The notes beneath the pieces were generated by a model that saw nothing but the letters and a program-made list of their open reading frames with translations, was not told where the DNA came from and did no database searches. A DNA stretch of 39,850 nt from contig DRHW01000016.1 of the NCBI GenBank assembly GCA_011053005.1, positions 1-39,850 on the forward strand, in the 5' to 3' direction. Origin of the DNA: Methylophaga sp. GTDB taxonomy: Bacteria > Pseudomonadota > Gammaproteobacteria > Nitrosococcales > Methylophagaceae. The number at the start of each line of letters is the position of its first letter. The first letter of the stretch is position 1. The translations under genes were made by a program, and so were the position numbers. Below, piece by piece: positions 16,067-26,240 of the stretch.

Positions 16067-17629
16067 ATGACCACACGTATCTTTATTCCTTGTGACACAA
16101 CTGCACTTTCTATGGGTGCTGATAAGTTAGTTTCTATTTTTGTGGCTGAAGCTGAAAAGCATAATTCGACGATAGAAATCGTTAGAAACGGTAGCCGTGG
16201 TATGTTTTGGCTAGAACCCTTGGTTGAAATTGAAACATCTAATGGACGTATGGCTTATGGTCCAGTTGAAGCACAAGATGTTGCTTCATTATTTGAGTCA
16301 GGACTGTTAACGGGCAGCCAGCAGCATCCTCTTGCCCTCGGTTTAACTGAAGAAATCCCTTTTTTCAAAAAACAACAACGTCTTACCTTTGCACGTTCTG
16401 GAATAACCGATCCCCTATCTATTGCTGATTACACATCGCTTGATGGCTTTAAAGGTTTAAAAAATGCTTTAAAGTCTAGCGGTCAGCAAATTGTAGATGA
16501 AGTAAAAGATTCGGGTCTGCGTGGTCGAGGTGGCGCGGCATTCCCAACAGGAATCAAATGGCAAACAGTATTAGATGTAGCTGCGGAACAAAAATACATT
16601 GTTTGTAATGCTGATGAGGGTGACTCCGGAACTTTTGCTGATCGTTTAGTGATGGAATGTGATCCATATATGTTGATCGAAGGGATGACGATTGCTGGAC
16701 TAGCTGTCGGAGCGACCGAAGGTTACATTTATCTGCGTTCTGAATATCCCGTTGCTCATCGGATTATGAATGAAGCAATATCTCGTGCAGAGCAAGCAGG
16801 TTATTTAGGTGAAAATATCCTAGGTAGCGGCCGTACGTTTAATTTAGAAGTAAGGCTGGGTGCTGGCGCTTATATTTGTGGTGAAGAAACATCATTATTA
16901 GAAAGTTTAGAAGGTAAACGCGGTTTAGTTCGTGCTAAGCCACCATTACCGGCGATTGTAGGTTTATTTAAACAACCTACTGTTGTTAATAACGTGTTGT
17001 CATTCGCAGCTATTCCTTTCATTCTTGATAAAGGTGGCAAGGCGTATGCAGATTATGGAATGGGACGTTCACGCGGCACATTACCTCTTCAGCTAGCAGG
17101 TAATGTAAAACAAGGCGGTTTAATTGAAATGGCGTTTGGTGTTTCGCTTCGCGAGATAATGGAAGAGTTTGGCCAAGGGACATACTCTGGACGCAAATTG
17201 CGCGCAGTTCAAGTGGGTGGACCACTAGGCGCTTATCTCCCTGAAAGCCAGTGGGATACTTTAGTTGATTACGAAGAGTTTGCTGCTGTAGGTGCTGTGT
17301 TAGGCCATGGTGGAATCGTTATGTTTGATGAAACCGTTGATATGGGAGAACAAGCACGATTTTCAATGGAGTTTTGTGCGGTTGAATCTTGCGGTAAATG
17401 CACGCCATGTCGAATCGGTTCTGTCCGTGGTGTTGAAGTTATCGATAAGATCCGAGCGGGTGATGATGCTGAAAAAAATCTTGAATTACTTGGCGATCTT
17501 TGTGAAACAATGCTTGATGGCTCTCTATGTGCAATGGGCGGTATGACACCATACCCCGTTGGCAGTGTTATGAAATATTTTCCTGAAGATCTACGCGCTA
17601 AGTCAATTAGCAAAGAGGTACAGCTATGA
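16067..17629 (+). CDS. fdsB: NAD-dependent formate dehydrogenase beta subunit
   Basis: FdsB carries FMN, the NAD(H) site and a [4Fe-4S] cluster, resembling NuoF. The 520 residues begin with a thioredoxin-like domain (about 1-110), as in FdsB of Cupriavidus and Rhodobacter. The NuoF-like part follows: GLRGRGGAAFPTG at 150-162 binds nucleotide, NADEGDSGTF at 181-190 and GAGAYICGEETSL near 266 form the FMN/NADH site. The cluster ligands are C442, C445, C448 (ESCGKCTPC) and C488. It overlaps the fdsA start by four bases (ATGA), implying coupled translation. The reaction is electron transfer from the FdsG/FdsA clusters to NAD+, yielding NADH from formate in C1 metabolism. Confidence 0.95.
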   Translation: MTTRIFIPCDTTALSMGADKLVSIFVAEAEKHNSTIEIVRNGSRGMFWLEPLVEIETSNGRMAYGPVEAQDVASLFESGLLTGSQQHPLALGLTEEIPFFKKQQRLTFARSGITDPLSIADYTSLDGFKGLKNALKSSGQQIVDEVKDSGLRGRGGAAFPTGIKWQTVLDVAAEQKYIVCNADEGDSGTFADRLVMECDPYMLIEGMTIAGLAVGATEGYIYLRSEYPVAHRIMNEAISRAEQAGYLGENILGSGRTFNLEVRLGAGAYICGEETSLLESLEGKRGLVRAKPPLPAIVGLFKQPTVVNNVLSFAAIPFILDKGGKAYADYGMGRSRGTLPLQLAGNVKQGGLIEMAFGVSLREIMEEFGQGTYSGRKLRAVQVGGPLGAYLPESQWDTLVDYEEFAAVGAVLGHGGIVMFDETVDMGEQARFSMEFCAVESCGKCTPCRIGSVRGVEVIDKIRAGDDAEKNLELLGDLCETMLDGSLCAMGGMTPYPVGSVMKYFPEDLRAKSISKEVQL

Positions 17630-20499
17630 ACATACAATATTTTAATCCTAATAAAGATTATGGAACGCCAGTCAGTCTTTCTACAACACTGGTGACGTTG
17701 GAAATTGATGGTGTTGAAATTACTGCGCCAGAGGGCACTTCTGTATTTCGTGCTGCAGCAATGGTCGATATCAATATTCCCAAATTATGTGCATCTGACA
17801 ATTTAGAAGCCTTCGGCTCTTGTCGATTATGTGCTGTAGAAATAGAAGGGCGACGTGGTACACCTGCTTCTTGTACGACCCCAGTAGCAGAAGGCATGAA
17901 AGTTACGACACAAAATGGCAAGCTTGCTAAATTACGCCGCAATATCATGGAATTATATATTTCAGATCATCCTTTAGACTGTCTGACTTGCCCGGCAAAT
18001 GGTGATTGTGAATTACAGGATATGGCAGGTGCTGTCGGTTTAAGGGATGTTCGTTACGGCTTTGATGGTGCAAACCATTTAGTGAGTGAAAAAGATAATT
18101 CGAACCCTTATTTTAGTTTTGATTCTACTAAATGTATTGTTTGCTCACGATGCGTACGTGCCTGTGAAGAAGTGCAAGGTACTTTTGCCTTAACTATTGA
18201 AGGTCGTGGTTTTGATTCAAAGGTTTCTGTTGGTAAAGATACCTCGTTTATGGATTCTGACTGTGTATCCTGTGGTGCTTGTGTACAAGCTTGTCCAACC
18301 TCTACGTTGATGGAAAAAAGCGTTATTGAAATGGGGCAACCTGAACACAGTATTGTCACGACATGTGCTTATTGTGGTGTGGGTTGTTCATTCAAAGCAG
18401 AAATGAAAGGTGACCAAGTTATTCGCATGGTTCCTTATAAAGGTGGCTCTGCTAATCATGGTCATTCTTGTGTTAAAGGTCGTTTTGCTTTTGGTTATGC
18501 AACACACAAAGACAGAATTAAACATCCTATGATTCGTGATGCGATCACCGATCCATGGCGCGAAGTAAGTTGGGAAGAAGCGATTGCCTTTTCAGCAAAA
18601 CGCTTAAGAGAAGTTCAAACACAATATGGTCGTGAAAGTATCGGTGGTATCACTTCTTCTCGTTGTACCAACGAAGAAACTTATTTAGTACAAAAATTAG
18701 TACGTGCTGCTTTTGGTAATAATAATACTGATACCTGTGCGCGTGTTTGTCACTCACCAACGGGCTATGGTCTTAAAGCTACATTAGGTGAATCAGCTGG
18801 TACACAAGAATTTGATTCGGTAATGAAATCCGATAATATTTTAATTATTGGTGCTAATCCAACTGATGCTCATCCCGTTTTTGCCTCATTGATGAGAAAA
18901 CGTTTACGTCAAGGTGCAGAGTTAATTGTTGCTGATCCAAGACATATTGATATATTAAATACGCCACATTTAAAAAATTCGCTGCATTTACCATTAAAAC
19001 CAGGTACTAACGTTGCATTAATAAATGCGTTAGCACATGTTATCGTCAAAGAAGGTCTTGAAGATAAAGCCTTTATCGAAAAACGTTGTGATACAAAAGA
19101 ATATAATACTTGGCGTGAATTTATTCTTGAACCACGCCATTCAGCAGAACATGCAGAAACAATCACAGGCGTGCCTGCAGCCGATATAGAAAAAGCCGCT
19201 CGTGCTTATGCTAATGCAAATAATGCAGCCATTTACTATGGTTTAGGTGTGACAGAACATAGCCAAGGTTCAACAATGGTTATTGGTATAGCAAACTTAG
19301 CAATGGTAACGGGTAACATAGGTAAAGAAGGTGGTGGTGTTAATCCACTACGTGGACAAAACAACGTTCAAGGGGCATGTGATATGGGCTCTTTCCCTCA
19401 TGAACTACCAGGTTACCAGCATGTTTCAGATGCGAATACTCGTGCAAAATTTGAAAAAATGTGGGGAGTAGAGCTTGATGATGAACCGGGTCTACGTATT
19501 CCTAATATGTTTGATTCGGCGATAGCGGGAAACTTCAAAGCATTGTATATTCAAGGTGAAGATATTGCACAATCTGACCCTGACGTACAACATGTTGAAG
19601 CGGCGCTTAAATCATTGGATTGTTTAATTGTTCAGGATATATTCTTGAACGAAACGGCGAAATTTGCCCATGTATTATTACCTGGGTCTACTTTCTTAGA
19701 GAAAAACGGCACATTTACTAATGCTGAGCGTCGGATCAATCGCGTTCGCAAAGTTATGCCGCCAGTGGCAGGTAAAGAAGACTGGGAAATCACGATGGAG
19801 CTTGCAAATGCATTAGGTCATCCTATGCACTACAATCATCCATCAGAAATAATGGATGAGATTGCGCTTCTTACTCCTACATTTTCTGGCTTAAGCTATG
19901 ACTTGTTAGATGAACGTGGCAGTATTCAATGGCCTTGTAATGAAGAAAATCCTCACGGTATGCCAACGATGCACGTTGATGATTTCCCAATTGGTTTAGG
20001 TCGATTCGTGCTTAGTGAATACATTGAAACGCAAGAGCGAACTTCGCGTCGTTTTCCTCTTGTTCTGACAACAGGACGGATCTTATCGCAATATAATGTA
20101 GGTGCTCAAACTCGTCGTACTAAAAACCAAGAATGGCATGCCGAGGATGTATTAGAGCTTCATCCTTCTGATGCAGAATTACGTGGTATTAAAGATAATG
20201 ATTGGGTCGGAATTACAAGTCGTACAGGCCAAATAGTATTAAGAGCTATTGTTAGCGATCGAATGATTCCTGGTGTGGTATACACGACCTTCCATCATCC
20301 TAGCACCGGTGCCAATGTCGTTACGACTGATAGTTCGGATTGGGCAACAAACTGTCCTGAATATAAGGTGACGGCTGTACAAGTCGAACCGGTGACGCAA
20401 CCTTCTGAATGGCAAAATGGTTTCCATATATTTGATGAGTTACAACTTGGCTTATTGAAAGAAAAAAAAGAAGAAAAGGTTGATGTAGGTTTTCAATGA
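17626..20499 (+). CDS. fdsA: NAD-dependent formate dehydrogenase alpha (molybdenum) subunit
   Basis: This catalytic subunit oxidises formate to CO2 at a molybdenum bis-pyranopterin centre. Its 957 residues carry a full cluster chain. A NuoG-like N terminus has a [2Fe-2S] (C55, C66, C69, C83) and a His-ligated [4Fe-4S] (H115, C119, C122, C128). Two ferredoxin clusters follow at C170-C180 and C213-C223. The catalytic domain has a [4Fe-4S] (C247, C250, C254, C282). The metal ligand and its neighbour are C375-H376 in CARVCHSPTG, equivalent to C386-H387 of Rhodobacter capsulatus FdsA. The cysteine rather than selenocysteine makes it a Cys-type enzyme. It overlaps fdsB and fdhD by four bases each. 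Confidence 0.96.
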   Translation: MNIQYFNPNKDYGTPVSLSTTLVTLEIDGVEITAPEGTSVFRAAAMVDINIPKLCASDNLEAFGSCRLCAVEIEGRRGTPASCTTPVAEGMKVTTQNGKLAKLRRNIMELYISDHPLDCLTCPANGDCELQDMAGAVGLRDVRYGFDGANHLVSEKDNSNPYFSFDSTKCIVCSRCVRACEEVQGTFALTIEGRGFDSKVSVGKDTSFMDSDCVSCGACVQACPTSTLMEKSVIEMGQPEHSIVTTCAYCGVGCSFKAEMKGDQVIRMVPYKGGSANHGHSCVKGRFAFGYATHKDRIKHPMIRDAITDPWREVSWEEAIAFSAKRLREVQTQYGRESIGGITSSRCTNEETYLVQKLVRAAFGNNNTDTCARVCHSPTGYGLKATLGESAGTQEFDSVMKSDNILIIGANPTDAHPVFASLMRKRLRQGAELIVADPRHIDILNTPHLKNSLHLPLKPGTNVALINALAHVIVKEGLEDKAFIEKRCDTKEYNTWREFILEPRHSAEHAETITGVPAADIEKAARAYANANNAAIYYGLGVTEHSQGSTMVIGIANLAMVTGNIGKEGGGVNPLRGQNNVQGACDMGSFPHELPGYQHVSDANTRAKFEKMWGVELDDEPGLRIPNMFDSAIAGNFKALYIQGEDIAQSDPDVQHVEAALKSLDCLIVQDIFLNETAKFAHVLLPGSTFLEKNGTFTNAERRINRVRKVMPPVAGKEDWEITMELANALGHPMHYNHPSEIMDEIALLTPTFSGLSYDLLDERGSIQWPCNEENPHGMPTMHVDDFPIGLGRFVLSEYIETQERTSRRFPLVLTTGRILSQYNVGAQTRRTKNQEWHAEDVLELHPSDAELRGIKDNDWVGITSRTGQIVLRAIVSDRMIPGVVYTTFHHPSTGANVVTTDSSDWATNCPEYKVTAVQVEPVTQPSEWQNGFHIFDELQLGLLKEKKEEKVDVGFQ

Positions 20500-21347
20500 T
20501 CGATGTCGGATTGGCAAATACTGCGAGTCAAAAATCGAATGTAGATGTTAGACAAGCGGGTTGTGATGGCACTCAATTTAAAGTTGATGATATTGCTTTA
20601 GAAGTGCCGGTCGCTTTGGTTTATAACTGTGTATCTCATGCAGTGATGATGACCAGCCCAACTGATTTAGAAGACTTTGCATTAGGGTTTAGTCTTAGTG
20701 AAGGCATTGTAAAGAATGCCGATGAAATTACTGATATCACGTGTATCAAAGAAGATGAAATGGGGTTTTCTGTACAGTTGCAAATTAGCGAGGCTAGATT
20801 GGCGGACTTGCAAACTCGTCGTCGTAATATGACGGGACGTACAGGTTGTGGATTATGTGGCACGGAATCATTGAAAGATGCTATCAGACCTATTTCATCG
20901 GTTAAAGCGATTGACGTTAAGGACACTATTATACAAAAAGCATTGACACTTTTGCCTAGTTACCAGTTATTACAACAAGCAACTGGGGCAACTCACGCAG
21001 CTGCATGGTGTGATATCGATGGCAACATAGTGTTAGTTCGTGAAGATGTTGGTCGTCATAACGCATTGGATAAGCTAATTGGCGCCATAGTTAAAAAAGA
21101 ACTTACTAGTGATCAAGGCTTTGCTTTAGTCACAAGTAGAGCAAGTTACGAAATGGTTCAAAAGTGTTGCAGTATTGGCATCGGCTGTCTTGTTGCTGTT
21201 TCTGCTCCCACGTTATTAGCTATTGAGCAAGCACGACAAGCTGGGCTGATGTTAGTAGGTTTTGCACGTAATGGACGCCATATAATTTATAACAACCCTT
21301 CTACAGCAGTTAAAGCTGAAGATGCTTTGATAGAATGTTTAGGATAA
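20496..21347 (+). CDS. fdhD: Formate dehydrogenase accessory sulfurtransferase FdhD/FdsC
   Basis: FdhD/FdsC moves sulfur from a cysteine desulfurase to the molybdenum cofactor before it is inserted in the formate dehydrogenase and delivers the cofactor. The 283 residues contain the functional cysteine loop TGRTGCGLCGTES with C118 and C121. VREDVGRHNALDKLIGA near 184 is the FdhD cofactor-binding block. The VTSRASYEMVQK and FARNGR motifs lie in the second half. Its ATG overlaps the fdsA stop (ATGA), so synthesis is coupled to that of its client. In fds operons this gene is called fdsC. Confidence 0.94.
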   Translation: MIDVGLANTASQKSNVDVRQAGCDGTQFKVDDIALEVPVALVYNCVSHAVMMTSPTDLEDFALGFSLSEGIVKNADEITDITCIKEDEMGFSVQLQISEARLADLQTRRRNMTGRTGCGLCGTESLKDAIRPISSVKAIDVKDTIIQKALTLLPSYQLLQQATGATHAAAWCDIDGNIVLVREDVGRHNALDKLIGAIVKKELTSDQGFALVTSRASYEMVQKCCSIGIGCLVAVSAPTLLAIEQARQAGLMLVGFARNGRHIIYNNPSTAVKAEDALIECLG

Positions 21348-21353
21348 GACGAA

Positions 21354-21596
21354 ATGAGCAAAAATCAACTTGATACATTAATTTCAATGGTCAATCAAAT
21401 TTCTATGAATAATCAGCATTACACGGCTGAGGAAGCAGCTGGGCGTATAGCGAAACACTTGAAAGCATTTTGGGCAAGAAGTATGAAACAAATGATTATC
21501 ACATATAGCATTGAAAATGGTTCGGAACTGAGCTCTCTTTCAAAACTATCTATTGCGTTATTGAGCAAGGATTATCCAGAAATGACACGTACATAA
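21354..21596 (+). CDS. fdsD: Formate dehydrogenase delta subunit
   Basis: The 80-residue protein matches FdsD, the small delta subunit of the NAD-dependent formate dehydrogenase complex, in its operon position and length. Family-like segments are LISMVNQI near the start and HLKAFWARSMKQMI in the centre. FdsD helps stability or assembly; it has no cofactor motif here. It begins six bases after fdhD and ends the operon. The 157-base gap after it has a T-run directly at its stop. A 9-position imperfect hairpin (about 21671-21696) could contribute to termination. Confidence 0.88.
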   Translation: MSKNQLDTLISMVNQISMNNQHYTAEEAAGRIAKHLKAFWARSMKQMIITYSIENGSELSSLSKLSIALLSKDYPEMTRT

Positions 21597-21753
21597 ATTT
21601 TTTTCTGTATCTATATTTATTAAGTTCATCAAATTTAATATTAGTTAATTTACACTCATAAAGCCCGTTTCTTCTGATGTCTGACTGCATCAGAGGAGTG
21701 GAGTGGCAAAATCTATTTTGTCTTATTTTTTAAAAGGTAAATACTTAAATTGC

Positions 21754-22221
21754 CTACGAAGATATTGGCAATGCGCTTTTATCTATTACTTTACGCAATA
21801 CAAAACTAGAACGCACACCCGTCACACCAGTGATATGCGTCACTCGATTTAATAATAATTCCTGATACGCATCCATATCTTTAACGATGACTTTAAGCTG
21901 ATAATCTGCATCTTGTCCTGTTATCAATAAACACTCTAAAACCTCAGGTATTTCACTAATATCCGCTTCAAAACGAGTGAATCGCTCTTGTGTGTGTTGA
22001 TCCATAGAAATATGTATTAACGCCATTAATGATAAACCTAATTTTTTGGCATCTATAAAGGCTCGATAAGCAGTAATAACGCCAGCTTCTTCAAGTGCAC
22101 GAACCCGCCGAAGACAAGGAGAGGCTGATAGCCGAATACGGTCAGCTAAATCTTGATTACTGATACGACCTTCATTTTGCAAGATGTTCAAAATCTGCAC
22201 ATCGTAATTGTCTAATTCCAT
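21754..22221 (-). CDS. Lrp/AsnC-family transcriptional regulator
   Basis: The protein has an N-terminal winged helix (LDNYDVQILNILQNEGRISNQ up to LRRVRALEEAGVI) and a C-terminal RAM effector domain (GLSLMALIHISM to the end). This is the feast/famine layout. The ATG at 22221 is preferred over one at 22239 because GGAG sits seven bases upstream of it, giving 155 residues. It diverges from leuA with 172 bases between the two starts. A dyad in that interval (22276-22290) could be its site. Regulation of leuA by leucine or a related amino acid is inferred from position. Confidence 0.88.
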   Translation of the reverse strand: MELDNYDVQILNILQNEGRISNQDLADRIRLSASPCLRRVRALEEAGVITAYRAFIDAKKLGLSLMALIHISMDQHTQERFTRFEADISEIPEVLECLLITGQDADYQLKVIVKDMDAYQELLLNRVTHITGVTGVRSSFVLRKVIDKSALPISS

Positions 22222-22275
22222 AAAATCACTCCATCTCATATTATTGAATAATTATGCCATTAATATAGTAAATGT

Positions 22276-22290
22276 AGCAATTATATTGCT
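22276..22290. promoter_or_regulatory. Dyad in the lrp-leuA interval
   Basis: AGCAAT (22276-22281), TAT, then ATTGCT (22285-22290) form a perfect dyad, flanked by T and G that extend it towards the AG...CT-ended Lrp-type consensus (YAG-A/T-rich-CTR). It sits between the divergent regulator and leuA, where a Lrp/AsnC protein would control both. Binding is inferred. Confidence 0.45.
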
Positions 22291-22393
22291 GTATTTGTGT
22301 TTTTTAGATAGTAAAACGCAAGCACCTGCTAACATGATTTGCGTACAATTTGTCACATAACATTCACACAAAAGTACTAGGAGTAATACCGTT

Positions 22394-24067
22394 ATGTTGC
22401 AGGATCCATCTACTAAATATCAGCCATTTCCAGTGATAAAATTAAACGATCGCCAATGGCCTACAAAAACCATAACTTCACCACCCATTTGGATGAGTAC
22501 CGATCTACGTGATGGCAACCAGTCGCTTTTTGAACCGATGAATGCACAACGTAAAATGCAAATGTTCACGATGTTATGCGAAATTGGCTTTAAAGAAATC
22601 GAAGTGGCATTTCCTGCTGCATCGAAAACTGATTTTGATTTTGTACGCTCGCTAATTGAAGATGACCACATTCCAGAGGATGTGACTATTGAAGTCTTAA
22701 CGCAGGCGCGTGAACATTTAATTATTCGTACGATGGAATCACTTAAAGGTGCTAAAAAAGCCATAGTGCACATTTATAATGCGACTTCAAAACCGTTTCG
22801 TGACGTTGTTTTTGGCATGAGTAAAGATGAAGTGATTAATATGGCGGTGTCTTCGGTACAGCTAGTCAAATCATTAGCAGCTAAACAACCTGAAACACAA
22901 TGGACACTTGAATATAGTCCAGAAACCTTTACGGCAACTGAATTAGATTTTGCTTTAGAAATCTGTAATGCAGTAACAGAAGCCTGGGGTGCGACGTCAG
23001 ATAATAAAGTCATCCTTAATTTACCTGCAACAGTAGAAGTGGCAACACCTAATGTTTATGCAGATCAAATTGAATGGATGCATCGTCATCTTGATCGTCG
23101 AGATAGCGTTATTTTGAGCTTACATCCGCATAATGATCGTGGTACAGCCGTTGCTGCAGCTGAGTTAGCATTAATGGCAGGTGCTGATCGCGTAGAAGGC
23201 TGTATGTTTGGTCATGGTGAACGGACAGGTAATGTAGATATTGTTACACTTGCTTTAAATTTATATACACAAGGTGTATCGCCTGGCTTGGATTTTTCGG
23301 ATATTGATGCGATTGGTCGAACGGTTGAAGAATGTACACAATTGCCTATTCATCCTCGGCATCCTTATGTCGGCGATTTAGTGTTCACTGCGTTTTCAGG
23401 CTCGCATCAAGATGCGATTAAAAAAGGCTTAGCAGTGCAAAAGGACGATGCTATTTGGGCTGTGCCATATTTGCCGATCGATCCTAAAGATGTTGGGCGA
23501 AGTTATGATTCCGTGATTCGCGTAAATAGCCAATCAGGCAAAGGGGGTATTGCTTATTTAATGGAGTCAGAATATGGCGTTGTGATGCCGCGTCGTTTAC
23601 AAGTTGAATTTGCTGGTATTGTCCAACAACATACGGACAGTAATGATGGTGAAATAATTGCTGCTGATATTTGGCAGCTTTTTTCGACCACCTATTTAGA
23701 TAATGTTGTAGGCACTACGATAAGCTATAAGTCACATCGTCTTTATGATGAAGACGGTAAGCAGGGCATTGATTTGAATGTTGATATTAATGGCGAATCA
23801 CATAGCTTAAAAGGTCAGGGTAACGGGCCTATTGATGCCAGCGTTCAAGCTTTTAAAACAATTGGTTTTAGCGTTAATGTTCGAAATTATGAAGAACGCT
23901 CAATGAACTCAACGGTAATGGGATCGGATGCCAATGCGTGTGCATTTATCCAAATTACTGATCCCAATGATCAGGCGATTAAAGAAGTATATGGTGTGGG
24001 TATCGATCCAAGTATTATCACCGCATCCATTAAAGCATTGATTAGTGCAGTCAATCGCATGAATTAA
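22394..24067 (+). CDS. leuA: 2-isopropylmalate synthase
   Basis: LeuA condenses acetyl-CoA with 2-oxoisovalerate, the first committed step of leucine synthesis. The 557 residues fit the long type-2 LeuA. The TIM-barrel has [11 protein letters not shown] (residues 35-45; D37, R39 and D40 for metal/substrate) and [11 protein letters not shown] near 241-251, the His-x-His metal site. [16 protein letters not shown] comes shortly after. The C-terminal third is the allosteric regulatory domain that senses leucine ([24 protein letters not shown]). TAGGAG lies 11 bases upstream. No leader peptide with leucine codons is visible. It stands alone, ending in a strong terminator shared with the ABC transporter gene. 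Confidence 0.96.
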   Translation: MLQDPSTKYQPFPVIKLNDRQWPTKTITSPPIWMSTDLRDGNQSLFEPMNAQRKMQMFTMLCEIGFKEIEVAFPAASKTDFDFVRSLIEDDHIPEDVTIEVLTQAREHLIIRTMESLKGAKKAIVHIYNATSKPFRDVVFGMSKDEVINMAVSSVQLVKSLAAKQPETQWTLEYSPETFTATELDFALEICNAVTEAWGATSDNKVILNLPATVEVATPNVYADQIEWMHRHLDRRDSVILSLHPHNDRGTAVAAAELALMAGADRVEGCMFGHGERTGNVDIVTLALNLYTQGVSPGLDFSDIDAIGRTVEECTQLPIHPRHPYVGDLVFTAFSGSHQDAIKKGLAVQKDDAIWAVPYLPIDPKDVGRSYDSVIRVNSQSGKGGIAYLMESEYGVVMPRRLQVEFAGIVQQHTDSNDGEIIAADIWQLFSTTYLDNVVGTTISYKSHRLYDEDGKQGIDLNVDINGESHSLKGQGNGPIDASVQAFKTIGFSVNVRNYEERSMNSTVMGSDANACAFIQITDPNDQAIKEVYGVGIDPSIITASIKALISAVNRMN

Positions 24068-24082
24068 GTCTAATTAGAATTA

Positions 24083-24126
24083 GAGCAACGAAAATAGAAT
24101 GCTTATTTTCGTTGCTCTTTTATTTT
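24083..24126. terminator. Rho-independent terminator after leuA
   Basis: GAGCAACGAAAATA (24083-24096) and TATTTTCGTTGCTC (24104-24117) pair perfectly over 14 bases with a 7-base loop. TTTTATTTT follows directly. It ends leuA and may also serve the converging ABC transporter gene, although the A-rich run on that side is shorter. Confidence 0.9.
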
Positions 24127-24135
24127 GTCAGGTAA

Positions 24136-25941
24136 TTACACTTGCTTAGCATAAAGGGTTTTATATAAGCCTTCTTGGTCGATTAATGAATCATGATCAC
24201 CATCCATAATGATTTCACCGCCATCAAATACAACGATCCTATCAGCTTGTTTAACCGCGCTTAGGCGATGTGCAATGATAATTGTTGTACGATTTTCTAA
24301 ATAGCTTTCAAGTGCGGTATGTAATTGATATTCAGTATCGCTATCTAATGAAGATGTTGCTTCATCGAGTACTACGACACTAGGATTAATCAATACCATT
24401 CGAGCTATTGCTAAACGTTGTCGTTGACCACCTGATAACTTTACCCCATCACGGCCAATAATCGTATCAAGTTGTTTTGGCATCGCTTCAATAACACTTT
24501 CTAACTGAGCTATATTAATTGCATGCCAGACCGCCTCATCGTCATAGTTACGTCCCATGGTAATGTTTTGCCGAATACTATCATTGAATAAAGCTGGGCT
24601 TTGTAACACCGTGGCAACATGTTCACGTACAGTGGCTAAGCCAATTTCGCTGACGGGGATCTCATTAAAAAATACCATGCCTTTGTCGGCAGGATACAAA
24701 CCTAATAATACATTGACCAAGGTCGATTTTCCGGCACCACTGGCACCAACTAAGGCTATTTTTTCACCGGCTTTGATATTGAGTGAAACACCATTAAGCA
24801 CCTTAGTATTATCTCCATAGCGAAAATGAATATCCTCAATACGAATACTAGAAGGTTTGCCGGCTTCAAATGGATTAATGTTACTTGGATAATGCTGTTC
24901 TTGTTTCATTGAAAACAAGCTATTAAGACGCGTTACTGCAGCACTAGCTGAATAAAACGAATATTGAATATTAAGAATTTCTTGCACTGGCCCCATCATG
25001 AACCAAAGATAGCCAAATACAGCAAACATTTGACCTATAGTGAGATCAGAATAGACTACCATCAACATGGCAACCGCTCTAAAAATATCAAAGCCAAATA
25101 AGAAGATTACAAATGACAAACGGTTGGCGGCATCACTTTTCCATGTGAATTCAGATGCATGATTTCTAAGGAGACGCGCCTTACTAATCACACGGCTTAA
25201 ATAATAATTTTCACGATTAGCGGTACGTACTTGTTGAACAGCATCTAAGGTTTCAGTCAGGCTTTGCTGGAATATTTCAAAAGCAGAATTTTCGTTTTTT
25301 TTCAGCTCTTTAACACGCTTACCTACAACAGTAGTGAAGTAAATAACCAGTGGATTTAAGAATAATATAAGTAATGCTAATTGCCAATGCAGAAATAATA
25401 AAATAATGGCGGTGCCAACAATACTTAAAGTTGCCACAATAGAACGACTAATTGTATTACCAATAAAATTATCAATAACTTCGATATCAGTTACAAAATG
25501 AGAGGCAATTCCTGCACTGCCACGGGTTTCATATTCACTAATTGCAATTGTGCCTAAACGACGAATCAAACGACGGCGAATGCGGAAGGTAATACGTTTG
25601 GCAATTAATGTGAAATAACGAGATTGAACGACATTTAATAACACCGACGCAATGCGTAAAACTAAGGTTACCAATAATATGGCCAATACATATAAAACGG
25701 GACCATGCCATATTTCAGGTGTCAGTTTTTCAATAAAATGAATCGTTGCATCCGGCTTGTCGAGTAATACTTCATCAACAATGAGTGGTAATAGCAGGGG
25801 AACTGGCACAGCACAAATGGTTGCTAATAATGCGATTAAATTAGCTTTAAATAAATGCTTTTTATAAGCAAAAGCTTGTTTGATTAGGCCTTTTAACTCG
25901 TAACTATTTTCTTGTGGCATTGGTACTCGAATTTTTGTCAA
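24136..25941 (-). CDS. ABC transporter, fused permease-ATPase (MsbA-like half-transporter)
   Basis: The 601 residues combine a six-helix type I exporter membrane domain (about 30-325) with an ATPase domain. ATPase motifs are Walker A GASGAGKST (399-407), the Q-loop near VLQSPA, signature LSGGQRQR (502-509), Walker B VVVLDEATSS (522-531) and the switch histidine H558. Such half-transporters work as dimers and export lipids, peptides or drugs. The family includes MsbA, but no lpxK or other lipid A gene is nearby, so the substrate is open. It is a single-gene unit convergent with leuA, separated by a terminator. The region upstream (299 bases to htpX) is AT-rich and holds both promoters, but no motif stands out. 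Confidence 0.88.
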   Translation of the reverse strand: MTKIRVPMPQENSYELKGLIKQAFAYKKHLFKANLIALLATICAVPVPLLLPLIVDEVLLDKPDATIHFIEKLTPEIWHGPVLYVLAILLVTLVLRIASVLLNVVQSRYFTLIAKRITFRIRRRLIRRLGTIAISEYETRGSAGIASHFVTDIEVIDNFIGNTISRSIVATLSIVGTAIILLFLHWQLALLILFLNPLVIYFTTVVGKRVKELKKNENSAFEIFQQSLTETLDAVQQVRTANRENYYLSRVISKARLLRNHASEFTWKSDAANRLSFVIFLFGFDIFRAVAMLMVVYSDLTIGQMFAVFGYLWFMMGPVQEILNIQYSFYSASAAVTRLNSLFSMKQEQHYPSNINPFEAGKPSSIRIEDIHFRYGDNTKVLNGVSLNIKAGEKIALVGASGAGKSTLVNVLLGLYPADKGMVFFNEIPVSEIGLATVREHVATVLQSPALFNDSIRQNITMGRNYDDEAVWHAINIAQLESVIEAMPKQLDTIIGRDGVKLSGGQRQRLAIARMVLINPSVVVLDEATSSLDSDTEYQLHTALESYLENRTTIIIAHRLSAVKQADRIVVFDGGEIIMDGDHDSLIDQEGLYKTLYAKQV

Positions 25942-26240
25942 AGGATGGATGCTGGTTTTGTGAGTGAATTATACCTTGTTAAATCTTTATCTTAGTATTA
26001 CATGCTAATAATCAGAAGAATTTTAAAGAAGGTTATTTTTTATAGAACGTTAGCACAAAAAAAGTTATTAATGATGGATATTTTTGATGCTACTAACAGT
26101 CAAAAATCTGATTATTATCTACTGAAAAAGAGCATTTTTTAAGTTGTGCAATCCCGTCATTACTATAAAATAGTGGGTTAGTTGTTTATTTCAAAAAGTC
26201 TATCTGCTTCAAAACTTTTAAATTTTAAATAGGAACAATA

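Noticed and set aside
17269-17637. A 122-codon open frame antisense to fdsB
   Set aside because: It is fully contained in the conserved fdsB reading frame; Ser/Thr/Pro-rich composition is typical of a shadow.
21671-21696. Hairpin after fdsD considered as a strong terminator
   Set aside because: Only seven perfect pairs plus a wobble, and no T-run; mentioned with fdsD but not called separately.
26090-26160. A 22-codon frame (from ATGGATATTTTTGATGC) upstream of htpX
   Set aside because: Too short, no ribosome site and no recognised content.
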